A stretch of DNA of 64,000 bases from Asparagopsis taxiformis (lineage: Eukaryota > Rhodophyta > Florideophyceae > Bonnemaisoniales > Bonnemaisoniaceae). The notes below the pieces were generated by a model. The model did not search any database, had not been told where the DNA came from, and saw only the letters and a program-made list of their open reading frames with translations. The DNA lies in assembly GCA_030407315.1 (NCBI GenBank), contig JALQPE010002004.1, forward strand, positions 248,001 through 312,000, read 5' to 3'. How positions within the stretch are numbered: position 1 is the first letter of the stretch; each line of letters begins with the position of its first letter. A program made the translations under genes and the position numbers. Positions 31,720 to 41,790 of the stretch are shown piece by piece.

Positions 31720-33138
31720 ATGACGAGCCAAGCCTCCGCCGCGATAGCAGCCTCGCTCTCTTCTGGCGGCGTGGAAAGCGTCGGATTTCTCAATGACATC
31801 ATCTGTCAGTTGTGGGACTACATCAACGTGGCCGGTGCGCAGGTCACCAAGGATGTTGTAGAGCCCATGTTTGAGGAAATGCTTCCAGGCCCGCTCAAGT
31901 CGCTGCGATTTAAGAAGATTGATCTCGGTCGAAAGCCCATTCAGTTTGCAAACGTCGATGTGCACAAACGTGAGGATACCGTTATCAAGTTTGACATTGA
32001 CGTCAACTGGGACGGTGAATGTGATATCGAACTCGAGGCAGATCTTATCGGTGGTTTTGGCGTCGAATCGGTCAAGGTGAATGGTAGGATATCCGCTATT
32101 CTTACACCGCTCGCCGATAGACTCCCGGTGGTTATGGCTGCCCAGATTGCCTTTGTCAACCCGCCCCTTCTGCAACTTGATTTTACTGGTTTGGCAAATG
32201 TGGCCGACTTGTCGATTATTGATGATACAATCCGCAAGATCATTGATAATATCGTTGCTTCCATTCTTGTGTTACCCAATCGTCTACTGATCAAACTTGA
32301 CCCCTCTAATGATTACTTTAAAACTTATCAGCAGCATCTCGGCTTCTTGCGTCTCACTGTTGTCCAAGGGCTCGGCTTGAAGACGCCCAAGGGTTTCTTC
32401 AAGGATACTCCAGATTGCTATTGTAAGGTGCGACTGGGCGCTAGCGATACGTGGAAAACGTCCACCAAAAAGAATGATAGCACACCCGAGTGGAATGAGA
32501 CGCATGATTTCCTCCTCACAGACCATGACCAACGTATCTATATTGATTTGCTTGATGACGACTTTAACAGTGACGACCAACTCGGAAGTGGCTCAATCAC
32601 AGTTGGTGAGTTACTTATTGCTGGAAAGAACACAAATCTAGCCCTTGCACAAAAAGGAGAAGAAACCGGTGTCACAGTCGGGATCAAGTGTGAGGTGATG
32701 CAATTCGTCCCAGATTGTTCCAGTTTTGAATCTCCAGAGAACGATGGCGAAGGTCTGAAGGCTGGATTGATCACTATTCTTGTTGCAGGCGCTTCAAACA
32801 TCCCTGGTGATAGAAAGGAATTGGGTCCCAATGTGCAGGTCACGTATGGTAAGAAGAAGTTTAAAACTCCTGTTCTGATGGATGTCCCCGGAGTCGATAC
32901 GACTAATCCGGCATTTGATAGCTCCTTCCGTATTCCGCTCACCACCGAAATGGCCGCTGCTCCCTCTGATGTCACATTTACTTTGTACAGTCATAAGAAC
33001 AAGATGGGGTCTATCCAAGTTCCATTTGCCCGCGTGTTTGCATCCGCAGACCATGCATTGACAGAAAAGTTTGCTTTGGATAATGGTGCTACGATCAATG
33101 CCAGTGTCCGTATTAGTGGAATTCAGCACGCACAGTAG
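31720..33138 (+). CDS. SMP-C2 lipid-transfer/tether protein, copy B
   Basis: 472 residues, single exon, colinear with copy A along its whole length (both begin with an Ala/Ser-rich leader then SSGGVESVGF or SGGVESVGFF). The SMP domain carries DLGRKPIQFANVDVHK, DIDVNWDGECDIELEADLIG and IDNIVASILVLPNRLLIKLD. C2A has DTPDCYCKVRLGAS, PEWNETHDFLL and LLDDDFNSDDQLG with four to five Asp residues in the calcium loops. A degenerate C2-like second module (LITILVAGASNIPGDRKELG) follows. The family works at ER-plasma-membrane or other contact sites, recruited by calcium through C2. With no visible TM anchor, membrane attachment would rest on the C2 domains (inference). Copy A and copy B are clearly an inverted duplication. 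Confidence 0.9.
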   Translation: MTSQASAAIAASLSSGGVESVGFLNDIICQLWDYINVAGAQVTKDVVEPMFEEMLPGPLKSLRFKKIDLGRKPIQFANVDVHKREDTVIKFDIDVNWDGECDIELEADLIGGFGVESVKVNGRISAILTPLADRLPVVMAAQIAFVNPPLLQLDFTGLANVADLSIIDDTIRKIIDNIVASILVLPNRLLIKLDPSNDYFKTYQQHLGFLRLTVVQGLGLKTPKGFFKDTPDCYCKVRLGASDTWKTSTKKNDSTPEWNETHDFLLTDHDQRIYIDLLDDDFNSDDQLGSGSITVGELLIAGKNTNLALAQKGEETGVTVGIKCEVMQFVPDCSSFESPENDGEGLKAGLITILVAGASNIPGDRKELGPNVQVTYGKKKFKTPVLMDVPGVDTTNPAFDSSFRIPLTTEMAAAPSDVTFTLYSHKNKMGSIQVPFARVFASADHALTEKFALDNGATINASVRISGIQHAQ

Positions 33139-33886
33139 TTGATTGAGAATTTAGTCGGCTCTTAAATTGTTCATTTTCTACTGTAGCATACGTGGCCTTG
33201 TAACCTCAAGCTAAATTAGTTGATGGGATATGATGCAACTCGAGAGCACGCCATGACCTCGTGAATGACACAGTACACGCACGTGTGTGTCTAATAGCGA
33301 AGCAATCAAGAAGAGTGATAATGCGGTGCGTTCACGTGACTGTAGGTGAGAAAACGATTATGTAGGCGGTATATAGATACTGCAAGGAAAAGTTTCCATA
33401 CTAAGCGTTCTCCAGGACAATGTGGGTATAGCGAGGCGCTGTTTGGTAGAATTTAGTGTACGAACATACCCAACGTCTCTAGTTGGAAAATAACAACATA
33501 TACAAATGTTAGGTTACCGCAACGGGTGGAAGAATCGCAGGGACTGTGCTGGAAGTGTCCTTATTGACAGGTACACGACTCTCATGTGCATGTCTGATCA
33601 TCGGAATTGTCCTCTCCGACAACCAAGAATCTGCCTGGACAGCCGCGACAAATTTCCCCAGATACTCGACATACCTTTTCGAAAAACGGCAAACTTCAGT
33701 TGTGTTTTGAGGACAGCTGTCTCAATTAGTTCATCCCAACCAGAACAGAGATATCATACACGTGTATCCCAGTAATCCTCTGTTAGCATCAGTCCTCTCC
33801 TCCAGAACGCAGGCCATCGCCATCCCGTGCAGCAACCCTTTTCGCGTACAACACGCAAAGCGTGCATCTTTTCATCCCGCTTCAAA
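33139..33886. other. Intergenic upstream of HBS1
   Basis: About 750 bases between two plus-strand genes. Short frames only; no repeat or RNA recognised. Confidence 0.6.
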
Positions 33887-36193
33887 ATGTCTCGCCATCG
33901 ACATGTTCGGAATCAAACTTACGACGACTATATGGACGACTACGATGACGACTATTATGAAGAAGACGACGTACCCGACGAAGAAGCAAACCAGTATCTG
34001 TGGCGCGGCGACGACAACACGCAATCGCAATCAATTCCTGATCAAGCCGACGCTGAGCATAATGAATTGATGGAAGACCTCACCAAACAATTCCGCACCG
34101 TGCTGGGCGACAATACCATTTCCGCAGAGGAGATAGACGCAGCAATCGTGGCAACTGATTACGATGTCGAGGCAGCCATGCTGCTTTTGAAAACGCAACT
34201 TGCCGAGCAGCGACAATCATCTAATATTGAAATGATTGTACCGCAATCCGCAATCGGTAAGCTTATCGCCAACGAGGAAGACGATTCTTCACCGCAACCT
34301 CCTGAAATTGCTGCGACGCATTTTCAGGTTGAATATAACCTATCGCAAGCATATGAGCATTATTCTAATCCCGAAGCAACTGTCGCTGTTTTTAAATCAG
34401 ATATGACGACTACCCCGCCTGTGGACCGCTTCAATTTTGATACGCCATCTCCCGATGACCTCGTCCTAGCGAAGAGGGCCCAAGCTGACAATCGTGCAAG
34501 AACTTTTGGCCGACAAAGCAGAGATAAAAAAGTTCCAGAAGTACCAGCGAAACTAGTTGCAAGCTCTTCAGACTCATCCGCAGCTGCGTCGCATCCAAAT
34601 GGTAGAGTCAACCAGCAACATAACCCCAAGCCATCTGGCGACTCGTTGTCACTAAAGGGAAAGGGCATTGGGTCAAAGGCTGCAAATAGGCGTGTACGGA
34701 ATATGCTGCGGCAAGAACCCGGATTTACATCGCAGAGCAAGCGAACACAAGTTGACCAACCGGAAAATAGCGTGGAAGGGAACGATGGTAATGGAACTAA
34801 TGAAGTTCAAACCCCCGTTGTGAAGCAGCGTGCGAAGAAGATCAATTTGAATGCAAAGACGAAGAGCACATCGACGTCCGTCTCTATTGTCGTAGCGGGT
34901 CACGTCGATGCCGGCAAGAGCACTCTCCTGGGTCATTTGCTTCAAAAGGCGAAAGGCACAAATCCAGCAGGCCCTAGCAAGCGAAACAAAAGAGCTCATG
35001 TGCACGACATGGCGTGGGAAACAGATGAAGATCAAGTCGAACGCGAACGCGGTGTGACAATTGATATTGCGACACGCATTTTTACTACTTCTGGATCTAA
35101 TCCGCGAACTTACGCTATGATCGACGCTCCTGGACATCGTGACTTTGTCCCGGCGATGATTCTTGGAGCCGCGCAAGCATCGTCAGCTATCTTGGTTGTG
35201 GATTCTTCTGTTGGCGAATTTGAAGCAGGCTTTTCCGAGGACGGTCAAACAAGGGAGCATGCCTTGGTGCTGAAATCCCTCGGTGTCAATAGATTGATAG
35301 TTGTTATTAATAAGATGGATGTTGTTGACTACAGCGAAGAACGCTATTCGGAACTGAAGAGCATGTTGACGAAATATTTGAGTTCGAACGGATGGAAGGT
35401 TGCACGATCCGTGTCGTTTGTTGCTGCTTCCGGACGAGAGGGCACTAACCTACTGTCAAAACCGGATGCTTCTCACCCTCTAATGCAATGGTACACAGGG
35501 GACTCCTTGTTTGAAGCTATGGAAAAATTGCCTAGTACAGAGCAATCAATTATCAAAGATGTGAGTGAGAAGCCTACTCGCCTTGTTGCTTCTGACTTTT
35601 TCCGCAGCGCTTCGCTTGGTGGTGATGGCGCTGTAACCGGCCGGCTATTATGCGGATCTATAGCGCCCAAGGATAATCTCCTGCTTTGTCCAGGAGGAAC
35701 TATCGTGACAGTGAAGAGTGTCATAGTTGGCTCCGGTGAGAAGACTCCAGTTGCAGTTGCTGGAGCAGATGCACTTCCTGTATCTATAGGGCTAGTCGAA
35801 TTTTCGGCCGGCAATATGATTTACTCGGGAAACGTTCTTTGCGATCCGCAAGCTCCAGTCCCAGTCGTCTCAAAGTTCCAGGCGCAGATTTTGACGACTG
35901 CTGTTCGTGCACCACTTATTCAAGGATCAAGGGTGGAGTTGCATGTAGGCGGAGGTTGTGAAATTGCAAACATTTCAAAGCTGATCGAGCTTGTATCAGG
36001 GAAATCCTCAAAGGCAAAGGGTGAAAAAAAGCAAAGACCCCGGCGATTGACAAAGGGGGATTCTGCTCTTGTAGAAATTTCATGCCAACGGGACATATGC
36101 ATTGAGAAAGCTTCTGACGTGAAATCGCTCGGACGGTTCACATTGCGTCAGCATGGACAGACTGTAGCTGTGGGTGTGGTTACGGGAGTTTGA
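33887..36193 (+). CDS. HBS1: HBS1-like translational GTPase (ribosome rescue)
   Basis: 768 residues from ATG 33887. This start gives MSRHRHVRNQTYDDY..DYDDD, matching the Arg-rich then acidic N-terminus of HBS1 proteins; an in-frame start 60 bases upstream would add unrelated residues. Hbs1 with Dom34/Pelota enters stalled ribosomes with an empty A site and triggers no-go and non-stop decay. A small N-terminal helical domain (ISAEEIDAAIVATDYDVEAA) and a disordered basic linker precede the EF1A-like core. G motifs are VAGHVDAGKST (about residue 337), RERGVTID, MIDAPGHRDFV and VINKMDVVD. Two beta-barrels follow, ending in RDICIEKASDVKSLGRF and LRQHGQTVAVGVVTGV. The N-terminal domain separates it from eEF1A and eRF3. 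Confidence 0.95.
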   Translation: MSRHRHVRNQTYDDYMDDYDDDYYEEDDVPDEEANQYLWRGDDNTQSQSIPDQADAEHNELMEDLTKQFRTVLGDNTISAEEIDAAIVATDYDVEAAMLLLKTQLAEQRQSSNIEMIVPQSAIGKLIANEEDDSSPQPPEIAATHFQVEYNLSQAYEHYSNPEATVAVFKSDMTTTPPVDRFNFDTPSPDDLVLAKRAQADNRARTFGRQSRDKKVPEVPAKLVASSSDSSAAASHPNGRVNQQHNPKPSGDSLSLKGKGIGSKAANRRVRNMLRQEPGFTSQSKRTQVDQPENSVEGNDGNGTNEVQTPVVKQRAKKINLNAKTKSTSTSVSIVVAGHVDAGKSTLLGHLLQKAKGTNPAGPSKRNKRAHVHDMAWETDEDQVERERGVTIDIATRIFTTSGSNPRTYAMIDAPGHRDFVPAMILGAAQASSAILVVDSSVGEFEAGFSEDGQTREHALVLKSLGVNRLIVVINKMDVVDYSEERYSELKSMLTKYLSSNGWKVARSVSFVAASGREGTNLLSKPDASHPLMQWYTGDSLFEAMEKLPSTEQSIIKDVSEKPTRLVASDFFRSASLGGDGAVTGRLLCGSIAPKDNLLLCPGGTIVTVKSVIVGSGEKTPVAVAGADALPVSIGLVEFSAGNMIYSGNVLCDPQAPVPVVSKFQAQILTTAVRAPLIQGSRVELHVGGGCEIANISKLIELVSGKSSKAKGEKKQRPRRLTKGDSALVEISCQRDICIEKASDVKSLGRFTLRQHGQTVAVGVVTGV

Positions 36194-36581
36194 CAAATGT
36201 GGTATAGAAGTTGATGAAACGGATATCAGATGCAAACAGTATCACTAACATGAAGGATAGGGCTTACGACTCTTAGTAGACAACATTAACTTTGTGAACA
36301 TTACAAACCTTTTATGAATCAAAGACTCGTAGGACTATGCACTGCCGCCATCGGGGAGTGGGAGGCAAGTGCCTTGACTTTATAATATTTTACCGGCTTA
36401 ATTCATATGTGTACGATTTGGCATGACTAGGAGATGTGAAGCTGTCCAGTGCACATATCTATTCATCGGAAGGAATGACAAGTTAGCGGAGAACGAAACA
36501 GACGCACATGTGTTACGTCTGACGCAATTCAGAGTCAGCATCTTTAGTCACTTGGGCAAGCATTATGGCAGTATCGCGAGA
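36194..36581. other. Intergenic between the convergent HBS1 and V-ATPase D genes
   Basis: About 390 bases holding the two 3' regions. Nothing recognisable. Confidence 0.6.
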
Positions 36582-37424
36582 CTAGAACAACACATCGGGA
36601 TCGGCACCACCAGTGTGAACATCAATGATGGATGGAGCAGCAGGTGCATTTGCAGCAGAGAATTTGGACTGGTCAAATCCGACCAAAGCTTGTTTTCGTT
36701 TCTCTTCCAAAGCTTTGCCTTCCTTCTCAAGCCTCTCCCTCTCCTTCTTATTCTGGACCAACTTGAGACGGAAAAATTCCTCTCTCTCCATCTCGTCCAG
36801 TTCCGAGATAACGTAACTAATAGTATTCTCCAGCTTTGGTTTGACAACATTCTCCAAGGCATTCACACGGCGATTCGTGAGCTTAATAGCTTCGTCGAGA
36901 ATAATAAACGAAGTCTGTAGAGAAGCTAACTGCACGAGAAGTTCCAACGTATCGGCGAATGACTGACGGGCATCCTGAATCTGTTGACCACCCTTCGAAA
37001 GGCCAGCAAGAGCCACAGCTCCCTTGCTAATAACTGCTGTAGGACCGTCCTTATTGACCTGTGCATTCTCCTCGACTTCGCCGCCAAGCTTGGAGAAGAC
37101 CGGAATTGTGACACCGGCGACGTTATCCGGAGACATTTTGACGCGAAGCGATGCCTCATCTACGTTTTCAATGACAATATGCTTGAGATCTTCTCCAAAT
37201 GCGTACTTGGCAAGTGCGAGTGCAAGCATGGCCTCCCGAGATTCGGCGCCGGCGCCCTCCTTCTTATCGAGGATATCCGAGAGAATTGAGCGGAAGCGAA
37301 CAAGAAGAGCATCTGATTTCTTTTTCAACATGCTATGTCCCTTTTTGGCTCCGACGAGCTTGGCCTTGACTTGCTGCAGCGTCATGCGCGACGGGACGAC
37401 GGTGAGACGTTGAGCTGTCGACAT
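36582..37424 (-). CDS. VMA8: V-type proton ATPase subunit D
   Basis: 280 residues, single exon. Subunit D forms the central rotor shaft of the V1 sector and couples ATP hydrolysis to proton pumping into vacuoles and endomembranes. The two long helices are plain: MTLQQVKAKLVGAKKGHSML and LLVRFRSIL at the N-terminus, and LNTRR-type KLTNRRVNALENVVKPKLEN, YVISELDEMEREEFFRLKL at the C-terminal side. The variable C-terminal tail is Ala/Pro-rich and acidic. Length is slightly above the usual 245-265 residues because of that tail. The first codons are in a good initiation context (GACATGT on the coding strand). Confidence 0.97.
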   Translation of the reverse strand: MSTAQRLTVVPSRMTLQQVKAKLVGAKKGHSMLKKKSDALLVRFRSILSDILDKKEGAGAESREAMLALALAKYAFGEDLKHIVIENVDEASLRVKMSPDNVAGVTIPVFSKLGGEVEENAQVNKDGPTAVISKGAVALAGLSKGGQQIQDARQSFADTLELLVQLASLQTSFIILDEAIKLTNRRVNALENVVKPKLENTISYVISELDEMEREEFFRLKLVQNKKERERLEKEGKALEEKRKQALVGFDQSKFSAANAPAAPSIIDVHTGGADPDVLF

Positions 37425-37875
37425 GGCGGATCGGTTGTTGTGGAGTTAATGGAGGTCAGATCGACAAATCGATGCGGATGAGCAATGGTTCGAATGCCGT
37501 GCGTTGAGATGCTCTGCCAATTCGTTACTCGCACATGATGCACTTGTGTGTGTCACAGGAGCAGAGCAGCTGCAATCGTATGACGTTGTACACGTATTGG
37601 ATGCCCTCGCTGTAAAAAGGTGAATTATACACTTCGATTCCGCAAAGTATCAAAATTGAAAAACGCCATCCTTGCCAGACATATCATTCTCGAGTCGAGA
37701 TCCTCAAAACTACCGTGGGGTAGACGACAAGCATCCAGACAATCCTTTCCCCTTACTTTCTTCTGTTCAAACACGTCTTTGCTAAACTATTTCTTGCAGC
37801 GGTTCGCTACAGACCGCCAAATATTCCTGAACAACATTTATGCTGCTTTAATACTTGATTCATTGCGCATATCAT
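37425..37875. other. Intergenic between the V-ATPase D and six-TM genes
   Basis: About 450 bases, with V-ATPase D promoter at one side and the 3' region of the membrane protein at the other. Nothing recognisable. Confidence 0.6.
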
Positions 37876-38730
37876 TTACTTTTGATATGGGTGGATTGTC
37901 AATTCTTCAAGTCTTCTTCGTGCTTTTTCCAGAGCCACAAACATTGCACCCATTACAAAGTGACTGACCAGGATTCCTACTAAACTACACAAAACAATTG
38001 ATCCATCTTTTGCTAGTAGAAAGTGTCGAAGCCACGGCCCTACCCCAATCGTTAACCCTTCAATTACTATCACAACATAAACACTCAATGCAGTTGTTGC
38101 AAATATCGCATATGACATTCTCATGCGCACTCTACCCAGAAAAAGTTCGATGAACAGAAAGCCGAGTGGAACTACATCCCAAAAAGATGGGGCCCTGTAC
38201 TCGAACTTGTAGACACGCACCAACAGGATGAAAATAACAGTAATGTTCATGACGAAAGTCAACACCGACTGAAATACAAGTGATATCACCGTCCACAGCC
38301 AACGCACCCCCAGACCGTTCAGATCATCCTGCATGCCTCCAGCACAAGCTTGCAGAAACGGCAGTAAGAGCAGCGCGAACACTGTGCCAACCATCGTGTA
38401 CACGTCTACTGAGAAAGAAAGTAGCTCTTCTCGACGACTATTCACCCCGTACATGTACGCTGACAGCAAACCAGGTAGCGCTATGAGCCTCCAACAGACA
38501 AGCACAATGTCTGGGAAAAGCCATGATTTGGCAACAGTTCCCCACGTTTCACATCCCCCAACAGGTGAAACAGGGCCGAATATGTGGTACATCCAGTCCC
38601 TTATCGTGGGATTCGGTAGATGTTCACCCACATTCGGCTCAGATCGGCTTTCTGTGCTGTGATCGAGTTCGACTGTGACCAGGTCAGACTCTTTGCTAAC
38701 CGAGTTTTTCGTTTTGTCGGGATGAAGCAT
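37876..38730 (-). CDS. Six-transmembrane protein of unknown function
   Basis: 284 residues, single exon. About 65 hydrophilic residues are followed by six hydrophobic segments: LVCWRLIALPGLLSAYMYG, YTMVGTVFALLLLPFLQ, LWTVISLVFQSVLTFVMNI (extended), VVPLGFLFIELFLG, FATTALSVYVVIVIEGL and LCSLVGILVSHFVMGAMFVA. A basic end (EKARRRLEELTIHPYQK) probably faces the cytosol. The 'WR...' first helix and overall layout recall rolling-stone/FAR-17a-AIG1-type proteins, but no motif is decisive, so I leave it unnamed. It is divergent from the HMG-CoA synthase gene. Confidence 0.75.
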   Translation of the reverse strand: MLHPDKTKNSVSKESDLVTVELDHSTESRSEPNVGEHLPNPTIRDWMYHIFGPVSPVGGCETWGTVAKSWLFPDIVLVCWRLIALPGLLSAYMYGVNSRREELLSFSVDVYTMVGTVFALLLLPFLQACAGGMQDDLNGLGVRWLWTVISLVFQSVLTFVMNITVIFILLVRVYKFEYRAPSFWDVVPLGFLFIELFLGRVRMRMSYAIFATTALSVYVVIVIEGLTIGVGPWLRHFLLAKDGSIVLCSLVGILVSHFVMGAMFVALEKARRRLEELTIHPYQK

Positions 38731-39706
38731 GGTTAGTAGCGGAGGAGGGGGGTCTCCAGAGACAACGGGAGTGTGGTATGTTCACTTTTTGCCGCTGAAG
38801 CGAACAAATGTAGTAGTCCAAATGATGTAGAGCACCCTAGATAGACTGTGGTTATCTTGAAATGAGTCCTGGTTTAAATGTGTATTTGAAGTGATCCAGC
38901 GACGGTGGATATGGACAAAACAGACAGTGTGAGTGCGATCTGGGAAAATCAAAGTGGCTTGTACGGCGAAAATTTCTCGATCCTCACTGGTTCCTCGCTT
39001 CCGGGTGTTGGTACCGATATCATCGAATTACTGGGGAACGGTACGGCTTCAGCTTTCATTTTCTGTACGGACCAATTTCACTGTCGGTTCCATCGATACC
39101 ACTGAGAACTTAGCCAAGCATTAAACCATTCCGAAACAAGATAGCCCCGTACACTGCTAACTCCAAAAGAGTTCGAGTTGAGTAAATAACAGTACATTTA
39201 TGGCGGCGCCAAAGTCATGGTAACTCAACGAATGTGTTGAAGATATTCATGTACGCTGATCAACAAAGGGTTGATTTGGAAACTGAGTTGAGGCGTTAGT
39301 TCGCGTTCTCAGTAGCGTTGCCAATTGAGGCTCAAGAAACCAAAAGATACCAGGAAATTTCTCGGGTAGGTCTATCTTGATGAAACTCATTAACGAGACG
39401 GGGGATTGGAACCGTGAGGTCAGGTTACGACAGCATTGATAGGTGAATTGATTTAAGATTCCAAGAGATTTTTTGAAGTTCCCCTAATTCCACTAGCACC
39501 TGAAACTTTCAATTGTCAAGCTCCAGTATTTCTTCTCTGAACATTTCTGGGAGCTCAACTTTGCCCAACTCGTCAGCCGATACTCCCTGGAAACGCAATC
39601 CATATTGGCATGCCCAAGTTCTTCCAACGCGCCTCGTATCCCCTCTCGACTGCGCCCATTTCCAAGCCAATTCGAGGACGTATCAATCTCGCCCATCAAT
39701 CCCAAG
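38731..39706. other. Intergenic, divergent promoters of the six-TM gene and HMG-CoA synthase
   Basis: About 980 bases. One short plus-strand frame (38905-39105) is not convincing. The in-frame extension of HMG-CoA synthase upstream of 39707 starts only with TTG and is treated as leader. Confidence 0.6.
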
Positions 39707-41065
39707 ATGCCCGCCTCACTGACAGAAGTGGGTATTCTTGACATATGTGTCTACATTCCACGTCTGGCGGTTTCACAAAGTGATCTTGAGCAATATGACA
39801 ATGCGCCGACAGGAAAGTACACCATTGGTCTAGGCCAATCGCACATGTCATTCGTATCCGATCGCGAGGACGTAGTTTCATTAGCGCTCACGGCTGTCTC
39901 GATGCTGATGCGCAAACACAACCTTTCGTACTCTCAGATCGGACGTCTGGAAGTTGGCACGGAGACGATTCTGGATAAGTCCAAATCCATCAAGACTTCG
40001 CTCATGCAGCTCTTCGAAAATTCTGGTAATTCAGAGGTGGAGGGCCTTGATAATACCAATGCATGCTATGGCGGCACTGCGGCGCTGTTCAACACTCTTG
40101 CTTGGGCTGAATCGTCCGCATGGGATGGCCGGTATGGTATTGTCGTCGCGGCTGATGTAGCCGTGTACGACGAGGGACCTGCGCGCCCAACCGGGGGTGC
40201 TGGAGCGGTTGCAATGCTCGTTGGGCGCGATGAGGACGTGCCTATTCGGTTCGAAATCGGGCTGCGATCGACGTTTATGGATCATACATACGACTTTTTC
40301 AAACCTAGACTGGGCGTGGAATATCCAACAGTGAACGGACAGGAGACGGTGGATTGTTTCGTCCGGGCAATTGATCGCTGTTATGACCTGTATGTCGACA
40401 GAGCGACGCGGAAGGATGGTCGGCAATTTCGGGTAAGTCAATGTGTGGACTATTGTCTTTTCCATGCGCCATTTAGCAAGATGGTGCAAAAGTCGTTTGC
40501 ACGGCTGGTGTACAATGACTTTCTGAGGTCTAAAGAGGGGCAGGATGACTTTTACTGTGACGTGGAACAGTTTCGAAGCCTCGATCGGAGGACGTCTCAC
40601 AAAAACAAAGATGCTCAGCGCGCATTTGTGAAACTGTCGCATCAGATGTACGAAAGTAAATGTCGTCCTGGGGCGTGGTTGGCATTGGAGACTGGAAATA
40701 CATACACAGCATCTCTATATTCATCTCTGGCGGCATTGATTGCCGAAAAAGAAAATGCACTAATTGGAGCACGCATCATACTGTTCTCGTTTGGTTCTGG
40801 CCTTGCGTCATCGATGTATTCTCTGCGCGTCACCGGACCATTGGACAGGATTTTCAAAGGATTGCAGCTTCGCGAACAGCTTGATAACAGGCTAATTGTG
40901 CCACCAACTGTTTATGCAGCGACTCTGCGCAGAAGAGAGAAGGATTACTGTCGCTTTGATTATGAGCCTTGCTCCGATACACAAACACTTGCCCCTGGAA
41001 CATATTATCTCAAGCGCGTTGGCGTACAAGGGGACAGGATATACGATGTCGTTCCATTTCGATAG
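39707..41065 (+). CDS. HMGCS: Hydroxymethylglutaryl-CoA synthase
   Basis: 452 residues from ATG 39707. The enzyme condenses acetyl-CoA with acetoacetyl-CoA to HMG-CoA in the mevalonate route to sterols and isoprenoids. The catalytic triad is visible: Glu86 in EVGTETILDKSKS, nucleophile Cys120 in NTNACYGGTAAL, and His253 in CLFHAPFSKMV. Other family blocks are DICVYIPRLAV, KYTIGLGQ, PTGGAGAVAMLVG, TYDFFKP and FSFGSGLASSMYSLRV. There is no transit peptide and no PTS1 (end DVVPFR), so it should be cytosolic. Its presence means this organism keeps at least the entry of the mevalonate pathway, which some red algae have lost (established knowledge). Confidence 0.96.
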   Translation: MPASLTEVGILDICVYIPRLAVSQSDLEQYDNAPTGKYTIGLGQSHMSFVSDREDVVSLALTAVSMLMRKHNLSYSQIGRLEVGTETILDKSKSIKTSLMQLFENSGNSEVEGLDNTNACYGGTAALFNTLAWAESSAWDGRYGIVVAADVAVYDEGPARPTGGAGAVAMLVGRDEDVPIRFEIGLRSTFMDHTYDFFKPRLGVEYPTVNGQETVDCFVRAIDRCYDLYVDRATRKDGRQFRVSQCVDYCLFHAPFSKMVQKSFARLVYNDFLRSKEGQDDFYCDVEQFRSLDRRTSHKNKDAQRAFVKLSHQMYESKCRPGAWLALETGNTYTASLYSSLAALIAEKENALIGARIILFSFGSGLASSMYSLRVTGPLDRIFKGLQLREQLDNRLIVPPTVYAATLRRREKDYCRFDYEPCSDTQTLAPGTYYLKRVGVQGDRIYDVVPFR

Positions 41066-41364
41066 AGACGACTTTGTTGCACATCACAGAAAAGTGTCTG
41101 GTCAATTGAAGGTGCTGGTTTCTGCACGTATAATATGTTGACATACATGATTGCGCGCAATCTCTATCCTGATGCAGCGGAATCTCACCCAGCATACACT
41201 GACCAGACGAAGGCAGTATGAAAAATGACACGTGATGTGTAGGAACGGTGCCCATCGGCATATATTGTATAATTCGACGAGGCAACACAATTCTATCTGT
41301 AAGACGGTGGTTGAAAGTATGGTCTCAAAACACGCGCACGCCGAAATCTAGTGCAGCTGTGGAG

Positions 41365-41785
41365 ATGCTGCGCCGATTACTTCGTTTCGAGGTGGTACCA
41401 AATAGTGGTTCAACAGCTCGGGACGCGCTGGCAACCGAACGAACGTTTCTAGCGTGGCTACGAACCGCTGTAACAGCGATCAGTACAGGCGGTACGTGCG
41501 ACAACACAGTATGCCTATCATCCAAAAGTACCATACGGAATCTAACGACAGGATGTCAACACAGTCGTACTTTCCGGCTTTGATTCTACACGTCTAGGTG
41601 TAACAGCGTCAGTTCTCTTTGTAATTCTCGGCCTATTGTGTCTGCTATACTGCACGCCACGCTATTACTACACGCTATCACTTCTGCGCAGCGGAAGCTT
41701 TGCACCGGATAGTGTCGGACCAGTCGTGGTCGGGATGCTCACACTGGTGACTGGGTGTGTCGCGCTGGCGTTTATCCTGCAGTAA
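41365..41785 (+). CDS. DUF202/VTC1-like small membrane protein, copy A (two exons)
   Basis: Exon 1 is 41365-41491 and exon 2 is 41565-41785; the 73-nt intron runs GTACGT...ACACAG. The sum is 348 nt, 115 residues. The other nearby acceptor (41550) breaks the frame, which decides the splice. The product has TERTFLAWLRTAVTAISTG, the signature of DUF202/VTC1, then three hydrophobic helices ending VGMLTLVTGCVALAFILQ. Yeast Vtc1 is a subunit of the vacuolar polyphosphate polymerase complex; free-standing DUF202 proteins in other organisms have unknown roles. The stop lies only 5 bp before the start of copy B. Confidence 0.75.
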
Positions 41786-41790
41786 GGGGC

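Noticed and set aside
37480..37510. GGTTCGAATGC resembling a tRNA B box
   Set aside because: The T-stem does not pair and no acceptor stem or A box is found around it; a scan by eye for other tRNA B boxes also gave nothing.
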